In this document: piece after piece, positions 26,595 to 34,977 of the stretch
Position numbering within the stretch: position 1 is the first letter of the stretch
How the letters are laid out: every line of letters begins with the position of its first letter
Assembly: GCA_033762375.1 (NCBI GenBank)
Contig: JANRLQ010000073.1
Location: 1-64,000 of the forward strand
Direction: 5' to 3'
DNA from: RDXT01 sp033762375
Lineage (GTDB): Bacteria > Bacteroidota > Bacteroidia > J057
Length of the DNA stretch: 64,000 nucleotides
The notes under the pieces: model-generated
Database searches by the model: none
Told to the model about the DNA's origin: nothing
The model's input: only the letters and a program-made list of their open reading frames with translations
Position numbers and translations under genes: made by a program

Positions 26595-27269
26595 TCAGAG
26601 CGCCCAGCGGATGGGGACACGTCCTTGTTGTTCGAGCCAGGCATTGGCTTGGGAGAAATGGCGGCATCCAAAAAATCCATTCCGGGCCGAAAAAGGAGAG
26701 GGATGCGCAGCTGTGAGGACCAGGTGACGGTCACGGTCAATGATGCGGCCTTTTTCCTGGGCGTATTTTCCCCAAAGCATAAACACCAGGCCTTCCCGGC
26801 GTGCATCCAGGGTGCGGATCACAGCATCGGTAAAAGTTTCCCAGCCTTTGTCCTTGTGTGAGCCGGGGGAGGATGCCCTGACCGTCAGGAGTGAGTTGAG
26901 TAGCAGTACCCCCTGGGCGGCCCAGGGTTCCAGGTTTCCGTGTTTGGGAATGACAAATCCGGTGTCGGTATGTAATTCCTGATAGATATTCACCAGTGAA
27001 GGCGGAACAGCTATACCCTGCGGCACCGAAAAACTGAGCCCATGCGCCTGTCCCGGCCCATGATACGGATCCTGGCCCAGGATCACGATACTCACCTGCT
27101 CAAAGGGCGTCTGGTTGAATGCATTAAAAATCAGGCTGCCGGGCGGATATATGGCGGCACCCGCCTGCATCTCCTGGCGCAGGAATGTCCGGAGTGCCTG
27201 AAAATACGGTTGTTCCCACTCTGCCGACAGGGCTTCCTTCCAGCTGGGTTCAATTTTAATCTCGGACAT
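26595..27269 (-). CDS. ung: Uracil-DNA glycosylase, family 1
   Basis: 224 aa, standard length. Catalytic Asp67 lies in GQDPYHGPGQAHGLSFSV (the water-activating loop). The Leu-loop HPSPFSA has His189. The Asn of VLLLNSLLTV and the conserved MLWGKYAQEKG are present. The enzyme removes uracil from DNA in base excision repair. It starts 4 bases after the TIMP-like lipoprotein gene, so the two may share a transcript. Confidence 0.97.
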   Translation of the reverse strand: MSEIKIEPSWKEALSAEWEQPYFQALRTFLRQEMQAGAAIYPPGSLIFNAFNQTPFEQVSIVILGQDPYHGPGQAHGLSFSVPQGIAVPPSLVNIYQELHTDTGFVIPKHGNLEPWAAQGVLLLNSLLTVRASSPGSHKDKGWETFTDAVIRTLDARREGLVFMLWGKYAQEKGRIIDRDRHLVLTAAHPSPFSARNGFFGCRHFSQANAWLEQQGRVPIRWAL

Positions 27270-27273
27270 AGGA

Positions 27274-27786
27274 TCAGGATTTTGGGGGGAGAATACGTTT
27301 CCGAAGCACGACCAGGACCAGAAATACCATGGCCAATATGACCGGGATTGTTATAGCCCACATCATGGTCCCGATCAGGGGAGACGGACGCGGGGCCATA
27401 CCCGGGCCGAGGAAAGTAAGGTCTTCACCTGCCATCAGTATAGCACGTGCGCCCAGGCAGCGGTCTGTCCGGGGTGAAAATTTTTTCCGCACATATACCA
27501 GATACGTCTGCCCTTCCTCAAACACGACCCCACATTGGTTCTCAAAGGGTGTATTTACGACCGCATAACGATCCAGGCCACGTTTCCAGGTCTGTTTTAC
27601 CTCGAAGCTATACTTCATCCCACCTGATACCCAGTTCGTCTGGGCGTACCGGCATATTCCCTCAAAGACAATATCTGCTCCCGCCAGGGCTTGCTCAGGC
27701 GTAGGGGCAGGACAGTCACAGGGTGGGGCAGGTTTTGAACAGCCCAGGATCAGACAGCAGAACAAAAGTGGGAGTATACCTTTCAT
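27274..27786 (-). CDS. Lipoprotein with TIMP/NTR-like domain and C-terminal membrane helix
   Basis: 170 aa. MKGILPLLFCCLILGC is a lipoprotein signal with the lipobox Cys at 16. The mature part opens with CDCPAPTPEQALAGADIVFEG, the pattern of the N-terminus of tissue inhibitors of metalloproteinases (C-x-C-x2-P...A..AD.V..G). Further conserved cysteines stand in NQCGVVF and DRCLGAR, as in netrin-like (NTR) folds. A membrane helix follows at about 138-162. A role in restraining a metalloprotease is an inference from the family alone. It is co-oriented with ung, 4 bases apart. Confidence 0.7.
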   Translation of the reverse strand: MKGILPLLFCCLILGCSKPAPPCDCPAPTPEQALAGADIVFEGICRYAQTNWVSGGMKYSFEVKQTWKRGLDRYAVVNTPFENQCGVVFEEGQTYLVYVRKKFSPRTDRCLGARAILMAGEDLTFLGPGMAPRPSPLIGTMMWAITIPVILAMVFLVLVVLRKRILPPKS

Positions 27787-27846
27787 GACATCAGATTACG
27801 GAGCCATAACCCCGACCAGCAGGAGAAAGTTATGTCCGGACGCATA

Positions 27847-29508
27847 TCAGGGTTTGGTGAGAAGCTGGCGGTAGCGGCCTGTGTCATGCAGAAGTGCAGC
27901 GGCAGCCAGCAGTACCGGATCCGTACCGAGGCCGGCCTCAATCTCGCCTTTTTTATACAGGTGCCTGGCAAGCATCTCCCGCCGGATCCGCGCCTCAATC
28001 TCGGCACGATGGCGAGCGATCTCCTCCGCATGCAGTGACGCAAGGCGGGTGCCGATGGCTTCAAGTGCCGGAGACCAGGTGGCATCTGGCTGCTCAGCCT
28101 GCGCAGCAGCCCTGAGTGCCTCATATTCAGCAGATACAGGTGTCTGGTATGAAAATTTGCGCTCCTTTACATAGGCGATGAAGGCCTGAAAAGTGTTGTC
28201 ATCTACCTGATACTCGCGGTTGACAGTAAGCGCAGGATGGGAGGCCATAAACCGGGTCACAAAGTCAAAGATCACCCCTTGCCGCTCCAGCTCACGGGTC
28301 ACAGGTGCCAGGGCAGGCGCGAGGGCGGGTAGATCCGGCTCGATCCCGCCACCGTCATATACCATGCGTCCGTTGCGGGTTTTGAAGGCTTGCCGCAGGC
28401 TGTCCGGGATACGGGTGGCATCTCCCTGGGCATTGCGGTCGGCATAGTCTATGGCCTGGATACAGCGTCCGCTGGGCGTATAATATTTGGCCGTTGTGAT
28501 TTTTAGCTGGGTATTGTAACTGAGCTGGCGGATATTCTGGACGAGTCCCTTGCCGAAACTTTTTTCGCCCATGATCACGCCCCGGTCCAGGTCCTGTACA
28601 GCCCCTGCCACGATCTCAGCCGCACTGGCAGTGCGGGCATTGATGAGGACCACCAGGGGAATCTCGGCATCTGCAGCAGGTTGGGTCGCCAGGTACGTTT
28701 TTTGAGAGCCCTCCAGGCGTCCCCGGGTCTCCACGATGCGCTCCTGCTGGGGGATAAAAACATTCGCGACCCGTATGGCCTCATCCAGCCGTCCGCCGGG
28801 GTTGTCCCGCAGGTCCAGCACGAGGCTTTTAAGGGCAGGATGGGCGGCCCTGAGCGTCTTCAGCGCCTGCGTCACCTCCAGCGAAGCATCCTGGGTGAAT
28901 CCCGTCAATACAATATAACCCGTTTCCGCATCCAGCATACCGGCATACGGGACGTTGTTGATTTTGATCTGATCGCGGCTCAGGGCTACTGTCCGGGCAG
29001 CGGGCTCGCCCTGCCGCAAAAACCTGATAGAGACACCCGAACCCTGGGTGCCCCGCAGGAGGAGGCGTACATCCGCGACCTGGGTGCGCTCGTTGAAGGT
29101 CACCGTATCCACGCCCAGCAACTGATCACCGGGACGCAGGCCGGCACGGTCTGCCGGGTATCCTTCATAGGTCTCGAGAATCACAATACGTCCGTCACGA
29201 CGGCCTACCAGGGCACCTACTCCCGCATACTGGCCAGTACTCATAAACGTCACCTCCTCCGCTTCATCCTCCGAGATAAAGGTCGTGTAAGGGTCCAGCG
29301 TACCCAGCATGGCATCTATCCCCGTGCGCATGAGCCGGGTAGGCTGGGTTTCGTCCACGTACAAGGTATTAACCTCCCGGTAGAGCCGACCGAAAATGTC
29401 GAGATTTTTAGAAATTTCGTACAGGTTATCCGATACGTCCGTCACCAGCCCGAGGCAGATGAGGCCGATCAGAGCTATCCCGGTAAGTCGCCAGTTCAAT
29501 CGCTTCAT
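27847..29508 (-). CDS. S41 carboxy-terminal processing protease
   Basis: 553 aa from the ATG at 29508 (MKRLNWRLTGIALIGL), giving an N-terminal membrane anchor at 8-22. A PDZ domain (about 90-170, GYPADRAGLRPGDQLLG) precedes the S41 core. That core contains LVLDLRDNPGG and the dyad Ser295 in ARTASAAEIVAGA and Lys320 in GEKSFGKGLVQ. CtpA/Prc enzymes cleave periplasmic proteins from their C-termini. The long C-terminal helical extension (370-553) is usual in Bacteroidota members. It lies downstream of rnpA in the same direction. Confidence 0.94.
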   Translation of the reverse strand: MKRLNWRLTGIALIGLICLGLVTDVSDNLYEISKNLDIFGRLYREVNTLYVDETQPTRLMRTGIDAMLGTLDPYTTFISEDEAEEVTFMSTGQYAGVGALVGRRDGRIVILETYEGYPADRAGLRPGDQLLGVDTVTFNERTQVADVRLLLRGTQGSGVSIRFLRQGEPAARTVALSRDQIKINNVPYAGMLDAETGYIVLTGFTQDASLEVTQALKTLRAAHPALKSLVLDLRDNPGGRLDEAIRVANVFIPQQERIVETRGRLEGSQKTYLATQPAADAEIPLVVLINARTASAAEIVAGAVQDLDRGVIMGEKSFGKGLVQNIRQLSYNTQLKITTAKYYTPSGRCIQAIDYADRNAQGDATRIPDSLRQAFKTRNGRMVYDGGGIEPDLPALAPALAPVTRELERQGVIFDFVTRFMASHPALTVNREYQVDDNTFQAFIAYVKERKFSYQTPVSAEYEALRAAAQAEQPDATWSPALEAIGTRLASLHAEEIARHRAEIEARIRREMLARHLYKKGEIEAGLGTDPVLLAAAALLHDTGRYRQLLTKP

Positions 29509-29631
29509 ACGCACCTGAAAAATTCGGAGAGTCCCGCCTGTAAAGCGGATAAGTGGGTACAAAGTAGGACTTTTTGATCAAAAAAACTTCGTTTTCACCG
29601 GAAGAAACCCACATCAGGCCGAAAAAAGCGG

Positions 29632-30051
29632 TCAGGCAGCAGGCGGGAGCTGCCGGGCTTCATACATAAGCTTCCGGAATATGCGCAACATATCACCCTC
29701 GATCAGGGCAAACGTGTCTGGGGTTTTGTTTTCGTACTTGATGACGAGGGCGAGGGTACGCCCCAGGTGTTGCATATACTCAATCAGTGGAGCCTTGTGC
29801 AGGCGATATGCCTCGCGGATACGGCGCTTGAGGAGGTTGCGCCGGACAGCCCGCTTGAAGAGGTGCTTAGGTACCGTCACAGCCATGGAGACTGGGGCTT
29901 TCACCCAGTCTGTCGGCACATCAAAGGCATATATACAACGAAGAGACCCACTGCGGCAAGAGCGGCGGTGGGTAAAAATCAGGTCAAATACACGCCGGGA
30001 GCAGAGGCGCTCGGCCTTTGGAAATGCGCGGCCCCCGGCATCGGCTGACAT
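29632..30051 (-). CDS. rnpA: Ribonuclease P protein component
   Basis: 139 aa. The hallmark basic helix is present: KRAVRRNLLKRRIREAYRLHK. It is preceded by the beta-sheet with FPKAERLCSRRVFDLIF and SMAVTVPKHLFKRAVRRN. It binds the catalytic RNA and the 5' leader of pre-tRNA. It starts 6 bases after the rpmH stop, the universal rpmH-rnpA order. The usual next gene (yidD/yidC) is absent; a Ctp protease follows instead. Confidence 0.95.
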   Translation of the reverse strand: MSADAGGRAFPKAERLCSRRVFDLIFTHRRSCRSGSLRCIYAFDVPTDWVKAPVSMAVTVPKHLFKRAVRRNLLKRRIREAYRLHKAPLIEYMQHLGRTLALVIKYENKTPDTFALIEGDMLRIFRKLMYEARQLPPAA

Positions 30052-30057
30052 AGCCGG

Positions 30058-30219
30058 TTATTTTTGTTTGCCGCGGCCTTCATCGCTGACAGTCAGCTTA
30101 TGACGACCACGACGGCGGCGGGCTGCCACTACGCTGCGACCGCTAGGCGTTGACATACGGGTGCGGAAGCCGTGTTTGTTGCGGCGCTTGCGTACACTCG
30201 GTTGAAAGGTGCGTTTCAT
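30058..30219 (-). CDS. rpmH: 50S ribosomal protein L34
   Basis: 53 aa. MKRTFQPSVRKRRNKHGFRT and RSVVAARRRRGRHKLTVSDE are the complete L34 signature. A short acidic/basic tail (GRGKQK) is normal in Bacteroidota. It is driven by a consensus promoter at 30280-30310 and followed at 6 bases by rnpA. Confidence 0.98.
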   Translation of the reverse strand: MKRTFQPSVRKRRNKHGFRTRMSTPSGRSVVAARRRRGRHKLTVSDEGRGKQK

Positions 30220-30279
30220 TGTATCAGTACGTTATCTGCCCTAAAACAGATCTGGGGTCAATGGATGTAAAATGGCCTG

Positions 30280-30310
30280 CAAATGTAGCAATCTATCTTC
30301 GTTATTCAAA
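30280..30310 (-). promoter_or_regulatory. Consensus Bacteroidota promoter of rpmH-rnpA
   Basis: On the minus strand: TTTG (30310-30307), 19 bases, TACATTTG (30287-30280), an exact match to TTTG-N19-TAnnTTTG. Transcription should start about 55 bases before the rpmH ATG. Confidence 0.85.
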
Positions 30311-30452
30311 AAAAGTTGCAAAACTTTCCGCCTGCCTGATCGTTTAGCTTTTCACAGGTCTCCCAAAAGGGTCCGGTATTTGTTTAATTGTCTCATACTC
30401 AATCACCCGGTATCCGTCTGTACGGATGCTGTTACTGATAAACTGACCGCAT

Positions 30453-31019
30453 ATGAAAATCGCGATGATCCTGGGCAGTGTACGCGAAGGTCGCAAAACC
30501 GACCGGCTGGCGTATTACCTTCTGGAGCGGCTCGAAGCTGAGCCGGGTATTGAGCCGGTCATGCTGGACCTCAAAGAGCAGGTACTGCCTTTTTATGCCC
30601 ATCGCTGGCGCGAACAAGATCCCCAGGACCCGACCCTGGCCGCTGTAGGTGCCGAACTCGCCCGCGCCGATGCCATGATCCTGATCTCGCCTGAATATCA
30701 CGGTAGTTATACAGGGGTCCTGAAAAATGCCCTGGACCATTATTGGGATGAATTTAAGCGCAAACCGATCGGGGTGGTCGCTACAGCCTCGGGGCGGATG
30801 GGTGGAATCAATGCCTCTACCGAGATGCAACAACTGGTGTTGTCCCTGGGTGGTTTTCCGATGCCGTACAAGTTGATCGTACCCTTTATTGCCGATGCGT
30901 TTACCCCCGAGCGGCAGCCTGCTCAACCCGCTGTCCAGACGGCTGTAGATACGTTTGTCCGCGAATTTGTCTGGTTTGCCAGGGCGCTGACCTACGCCAA
31001 ACAAACGACCTTGTCCTGA
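30453..31019 (+). CDS. NADPH-dependent FMN reductase
   Basis: 188 aa flavodoxin-like fold. The phosphate-binding start is MKIAMILGSVREGRKTDRLA, and ISPEYHGSYTGVLKNALDHY is the isoalloxazine-binding signature of the NAD(P)H:FMN/azo/quinone reductase family. No targeting signal is present. It is a single gene, and its physiological substrate (flavin, quinone or chromate) cannot be resolved. Confidence 0.92.
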   Translation: MKIAMILGSVREGRKTDRLAYYLLERLEAEPGIEPVMLDLKEQVLPFYAHRWREQDPQDPTLAAVGAELARADAMILISPEYHGSYTGVLKNALDHYWDEFKRKPIGVVATASGRMGGINASTEMQQLVLSLGGFPMPYKLIVPFIADAFTPERQPAQPAVQTAVDTFVREFVWFARALTYAKQTTLS

Positions 31020-31040
31020 GCCTGTTTTTTCAGCCTGCAA

Positions 31041-31100
31041 GGTTAGCGGATATGGTGGGAATGTAGTAGTATAGGGGAATAAACCTCCCATGCGCTAACC
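31041..31100. promoter_or_regulatory. Nested inverted repeats in an intergenic region
   Basis: GGTTAGCG (31041-31048) pairs with CGCTAACC (31093-31100), and inside it TGGGA pairs with TCCCA. The structure ends 12 bases before the start of the small membrane protein. It is a possible 5' leader structure or terminator of the FMN reductase gene; there is no U-tract. Confidence 0.35.
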
Positions 31101-31112
31101 CACTCTATCCAT

Positions 31113-31535
31113 ATGAAATTTTTTACCTGGATCCTGAAGCTGCTTCTCCTGCTGAATACCCTGTTTGAACTGGGTGTGGCCCTGGTCATGATTGCAGCAC
31201 CTGTGGTGATTATCCCCCAACTTCATCAGACAGGCGAGGCGATCGAACCCTTGCTCCGGTCTCTGACCCGTCTTATTGGTTTTGGCACCCTGGCCATTGC
31301 TGTCCTGAGCGGCTTGATGGTGACGCGCAACCTGAGTCCAGAAGTTAAGTTTGCCGGATTTGGTGCCCTCGCTGTATTTCATCTGGGGATGACAGCTTCT
31401 CAGGTACTCAATAATATAGATGGCCTGAGCAGTATCCCGGTTGTGATTATTCACGGAGTATTTGCCCTGGTATTTCTTGCCTTGTTTCTCTGGCATATGG
31501 GTCAGAAAACACCCGCACCTACTCCGGCTGCCTGA
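31113..31535 (+). CDS. Small integral membrane protein
   Basis: 140 aa with four hydrophobic segments (about 5-30, 48-66, 78-98, 108-128) and a Pro/Ala tail (TPAPTPAA). No charged residues lie in the membrane segments and no catalytic motif is seen, so it resembles generic DUF four-helix membrane proteins. It converges on the exported 197-aa gene with a 2-base gap. Function unknown. Confidence 0.65.
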   Translation: MKFFTWILKLLLLLNTLFELGVALVMIAAPVVIIPQLHQTGEAIEPLLRSLTRLIGFGTLAIAVLSGLMVTRNLSPEVKFAGFGALAVFHLGMTASQVLNNIDGLSSIPVVIIHGVFALVFLALFLWHMGQKTPAPTPAA

Positions 31536-31537
31536 GA

Positions 31538-32131
31538 TTATTGCCGGGAGAATATTTCCCAGCGTTTATCGGCATACTGCTGAAACACCGCAGGAGCTGC
31601 CTTAAGGGCTGTGTCTGGATTTTTTTCTGCCGGATACCCATCCATAACCGTAGTACCCCGGATCGCATATTTGGCTCCATCCTCCAGCATCATCAGCTTG
31701 AGGGTATGGGGGCTGACATCCCCTGCACACCCGATGGTGTAGAGGAAGGTGATCTCTGCCAGTTTATCCCCGTCGAGGTCGGTAATGGTCAGCGACTCCG
31801 GGATATGATTCACGGAGAGGTCCACGGGGCATTCTTTGGTGAAGTCCGTAATGCTGCGGCGCAGGAGGAGTGAGTCGGCCCGCCGTACATAATGCCAGGC
31901 ATACAAAAATTTTTCCCGGTAATCGGGATCACCACCGGGTGAAGGAGCTTCTGCGGTTTCGGCCAGGATAAAGTAGTTAAGCCCGGCCTGGTCCTGCCAG
32001 GACACCCCTTTGATGAGCTGGCCTTTGAGCTGAATATCGGGGGGCAAGGTTGTGAGTGGTGACACCTTACCCTGCGCATGGGCTGTTGCCTGGACACCCA
32101 GCACCATCAGAAGGAACCAAACGAATCTCAT
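31538..32131 (-). CDS. Exported hypothetical protein (M949_RS01915-like)
   Basis: 197 aa. The signal peptide is MRFVWFLLMVLGVQATAHAQ. The mature part has LKGQLIKGVSWQDQAGLNYFIL, KECPVDLSVNHIPESLTITDLDGDKLAEITFLY and CAGDVSPHTLKLMMLEDG. This pattern is familiar from a Bacteroidota exported family annotated as M949_RS01915-type 'surface polysaccharide' proteins. The DLDGDKLAE stretch resembles a calcium loop of FG-GAP repeats. It follows the TerB-like gene at 6 bases and may share its transcript. The biochemical role is unknown. Confidence 0.65.
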   Translation of the reverse strand: MRFVWFLLMVLGVQATAHAQGKVSPLTTLPPDIQLKGQLIKGVSWQDQAGLNYFILAETAEAPSPGGDPDYREKFLYAWHYVRRADSLLLRRSITDFTKECPVDLSVNHIPESLTITDLDGDKLAEITFLYTIGCAGDVSPHTLKLMMLEDGAKYAIRGTTVMDGYPAEKNPDTALKAAPAVFQQYADKRWEIFSRQ

Positions 32132-32137
32132 ACCTGA

Positions 32138-33085
32138 TCAAAGACGCTTTTTGAGGCCAATCTGACAACGCAGGGCATCGTCCTCACTGAGTCCGAGGGC
32201 CTCGCCCAGCCGAAACAGCTCCACACGATCTGTATCTGCGTCAATAAGCCCTTCGAGGGCATGAAATCGGGCTGTCTGGGCGAGCTCTTCTGCCTGATGG
32301 GCCCGGAGCTGAAACATCCCGGCGTACTCATGCAGGAGTTGAGTCTCCCGCTCGGTCAGTTCCTGGTCTGCCAATGCCTCAATCCAGCCCAGCAGGTAGA
32401 TGGTTTCCCGTACCCCGGCGGCTACGGACTCACACTCTACAGGGGTGAGCGGCGGTTGATTGACGAGGGCCTGCACATCGCCGAGGTCTGACCCGATATA
32501 GGAGGTGATATAATCCCGGTCATCAGCGCGGGCCATTTCGATCAGAAAACGCACGAGGATTTCGCGGTCATACCGGGACTGAACGGGGTGTCGCTCCAGT
32601 TGTTTTTCAAAGGCAGACTGTGGTTTTTGCCGCATATTGATCTGGATGCGGGCAGGGCCTCCAGCCGCTGCGGCAGGAGCCGCCGCACGCCATACCCGCT
32701 GCTGCGGGTCAAACTGAAACCGGTCTGCCACCCGCGTAAAGGCTTCTACAATAGCGGCTTCGCGCTCTTCGTCACTAAAGGTATTGATGGCATTTTGGGT
32801 GACGTTGCGGGTGGTGGTATTGAGGATCATCGCGCCCGTACGACCCAAAAATCCGCCGCCAAGTACACTCCGCAGCATGCGGGAAGCCTCGACCCGGAGT
32901 TGATTGGATACCTGGCGTTTGACCATACGCGAGACATTGCTCTGGAGGTCATTGATGCGGCGGAGGGTACCGGACGACTCAATGACCTCGGTGCTGTCCA
33001 GCGCCCGGAAGCCACACCGCATCCGGCTTCCTTCTTCTTCAGCATATACCAGCAGGGGCTGAATGTACTCAATACTCAGGGACAT
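32138..33085 (-). CDS. TerB-like domain protein, likely CIS accessory
   Basis: 315 aa. The N-terminal 110 residues are unrecognised and contain an amphipathic stretch with a Gly-rich hydrophobic patch (LGGGFLGRTGAMIL). An Ala/Gly linker follows, and the C-terminal 150 residues look like a TerB/DnaJ-type helical domain (LADQELTERETQLLHEYAGMF, LGEALGLSEDDALRC). TerB domains are associated with membrane-linked stress and phage-response complexes. The gene follows the STAND-like ATPase by 17 bases, on the same strand as the contractile system, and is probably an accessory module of it (inference from position). Confidence 0.6.
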   Translation of the reverse strand: MSLSIEYIQPLLVYAEEEGSRMRCGFRALDSTEVIESSGTLRRINDLQSNVSRMVKRQVSNQLRVEASRMLRSVLGGGFLGRTGAMILNTTTRNVTQNAINTFSDEEREAAIVEAFTRVADRFQFDPQQRVWRAAAPAAAAGGPARIQINMRQKPQSAFEKQLERHPVQSRYDREILVRFLIEMARADDRDYITSYIGSDLGDVQALVNQPPLTPVECESVAAGVRETIYLLGWIEALADQELTERETQLLHEYAGMFQLRAHQAEELAQTARFHALEGLIDADTDRVELFRLGEALGLSEDDALRCQIGLKKRL

Positions 33086-33102
33086 GGCGAATGCGTTGGG
33101 GG

Positions 33103-34704
33103 TCAGGATTTAGGTTTAATTTTGATCTTGGGACGCTCTGCCGGCGCTTCTTCAGCAGGCGGAGGCGTATATACGGGTTGTACAGGCTCTGGCGCAGGCG
33201 GTACGTACGCCTCCGGCTGAGGTGCCGACAAGGCTGCAATCAGCTCCAGCAGGGGCTGGGGATTTTCGACATACTGACCTAACCAGCTTGGGCTGGGCTG
33301 CTTAGCATTCCACCAGGAGATAGATGCCTGATAATCAGCGGCTTGCCCTGCCTGATAGGCCAGGGCAGCACGTGCCAGTTGCAGGCACTGGGCAGCATCC
33401 TGTTTTTCCTGCTCAATCCAGCCCAGGGCCATCTCCCAGCTAAATACCACCTCCAGGTCGGCCTGGACCGGGGTCATTACTTCCAGGGGAATAGGCGCAG
33501 GCGGCGAGATAAGTCCGGGTGCATGAATCCGAAAATGCTCCAGGGTATCCCGGAGGTCCCCCTCGGCGTACATGTCAAGGCCGATCACATCCCGGAGTTT
33601 ACCGAAGGTGTCCGCCGTGGCAATGGCGGTATGGGTTCCTGCCGTCAGGGCCTTAAACACGGCAGCGGCCAGGTCCTGGCGACGGGCTGCGCCGAGGGTA
33701 TTATAGGCTTTTTGGGCCTGCTCGCTGCGAGAAGCCGTGACCGGCACCGCAGGTGTTACCGGCGGAGGCGGTGGCTGAACCTGTACAGGTGGCTGTACTT
33801 GTATCGTCGGGGGCGTCTGGAGCTGAGGCGCAGGCTGTGAGGGTTTCACGGCAATGGAGGGCCCCTTGCCTAAGGCTTGCTGATAGTGCTCACGCAGGAT
33901 GGGACCCTGGCCTTGCTGGGCCCAGTAGTCCCAGGTACGGTTCATGATGTCCTGGAGTTTGTAGAGCTGCTGCAGGGCCGTGGACAACTCCCGGACCAGG
34001 GTAAGGCATAACTCTGCATCAATCTCTACACGGCCGTTGCCGCGGAGGTGTACGACCTGACGGATCGCCTCCTCCAGCTCCTGCTGCGAAAGTGACCGGA
34101 GCATGTACGCATCGCGGCGAATGAGCTTGTCGAGCTCCCGGTGCTGGGCCTGAAAGGTCAGGCTCTCCGGCCGTAGCAATACCAGGACATAGATCGCAAC
34201 CTCATCATCCGTCACAGACTGTACGATCAACTCAGCCCACTGCTGGGCCAGCTTGGGAGCCGTAAGGGCGAGTTCAGAAATCGGGTCAAACGGGTCAATG
34301 ACAATCAGCAGGTTGTATTGCTGTGCCCAGGGCGAGTTGCGGTACAGGTCGGCCAGCGCACTTGACGAGGCATTGAGTTTTTCGAGGATTTCCTGTTCAA
34401 AGGTCGGGGATACTTTTTCGGCCGGGTGCAGGATACCGGGCTGTGCCAGTTGGGCAGCGAGTGGCTCCAGCCCTGCCTGTATATCCGTGATTGTCAGCGT
34501 TTTCCAATTGGGTCCCGCCTTGCCTGCAAATTTTTTCTCCAGGAGCGGCAGCAGTCCCTCACGCACCAGAAAAGACTTACCACATTGTGCCGGGCCGATC
34601 AGTGCCGCCAATTGGTGTTTGCGGAGCTTGAGCGCCAGTTTCTCGCTCTCTCCGGCGCGATACACAAACGCGCGGTCGTCATCCGATATTGGTGGGTACG
34701 TCAT
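33103..34704 (-). CDS. STAND-type ATPase with Pro-rich tail
   Basis: 533 aa from the ATG at 34704; an ATG 30 bases upstream is also possible. Residues 1-270 form a P-loop ATPase of the STAND/nSTAND type: Walker A GPAQCGKS at 37-44 and Walker B NLLIVIDPFDPIS near 132, followed by a helical winged-helix-like region. A Pro/Gln-rich linker (about 290-330) and a helical domain (about 340-490) follow. A second Pro-rich segment ends in the terminal tag KIKIKPKS. STAND ATPases act as signalling or scaffold switches. It neighbours the TerB-like protein and the contractile system. The shared C-terminal tag with the fibre-like protein supports a functional link. Confidence 0.75.
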   Translation of the reverse strand: MTYPPISDDDRAFVYRAGESEKLALKLRKHQLAALIGPAQCGKSFLVREGLLPLLEKKFAGKAGPNWKTLTITDIQAGLEPLAAQLAQPGILHPAEKVSPTFEQEILEKLNASSSALADLYRNSPWAQQYNLLIVIDPFDPISELALTAPKLAQQWAELIVQSVTDDEVAIYVLVLLRPESLTFQAQHRELDKLIRRDAYMLRSLSQQELEEAIRQVVHLRGNGRVEIDAELCLTLVRELSTALQQLYKLQDIMNRTWDYWAQQGQGPILREHYQQALGKGPSIAVKPSQPAPQLQTPPTIQVQPPVQVQPPPPPVTPAVPVTASRSEQAQKAYNTLGAARRQDLAAAVFKALTAGTHTAIATADTFGKLRDVIGLDMYAEGDLRDTLEHFRIHAPGLISPPAPIPLEVMTPVQADLEVVFSWEMALGWIEQEKQDAAQCLQLARAALAYQAGQAADYQASISWWNAKQPSPSWLGQYVENPQPLLELIAALSAPQPEAYVPPAPEPVQPVYTPPPAEEAPAERPKIKIKPKS

Positions 34705-34977
34705 ATCGTGGTTAGTGTCATGAGCTCCGGTCAAAGGCTTTTTTTCTTACCTGAATATTTACGCATTGCGGCATATGCAGGACCAGGCTTTCGCCCATGA
34801 AAGCTGTTTCAGACAGCTCGCCGATGGTTGGCCTTACACGCTTGATTAGGGTTTTTCTGCCTATCGCTACTGATCCTACCCCACCTGCTAAAGATACAAC
34901 TTTCTCTCAACGCTACACGCCGGGGGTATATTTCTTACAAAAAAAACTGTACTTTTAGGTGTTAAACCGGAACACTT
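34705..34977. other. Divergent intergenic region, 273 bases
   Basis: Lies between the leftward ATPase and the rightward M23 gene. It carries T/A-rich tracts near 34740 and 34950 and a near-match -7 box (TACTTTTA) about 25 bases before the GTG start. No open frame or RNA gene was seen. Confidence 0.4.

Noticed and set aside
27783..28124. 113-codon minus-strand frame overlapping the Ctp protease end
   Set aside because: Alternative frame of the well-supported S41 protease gene; codon pattern follows the protease.
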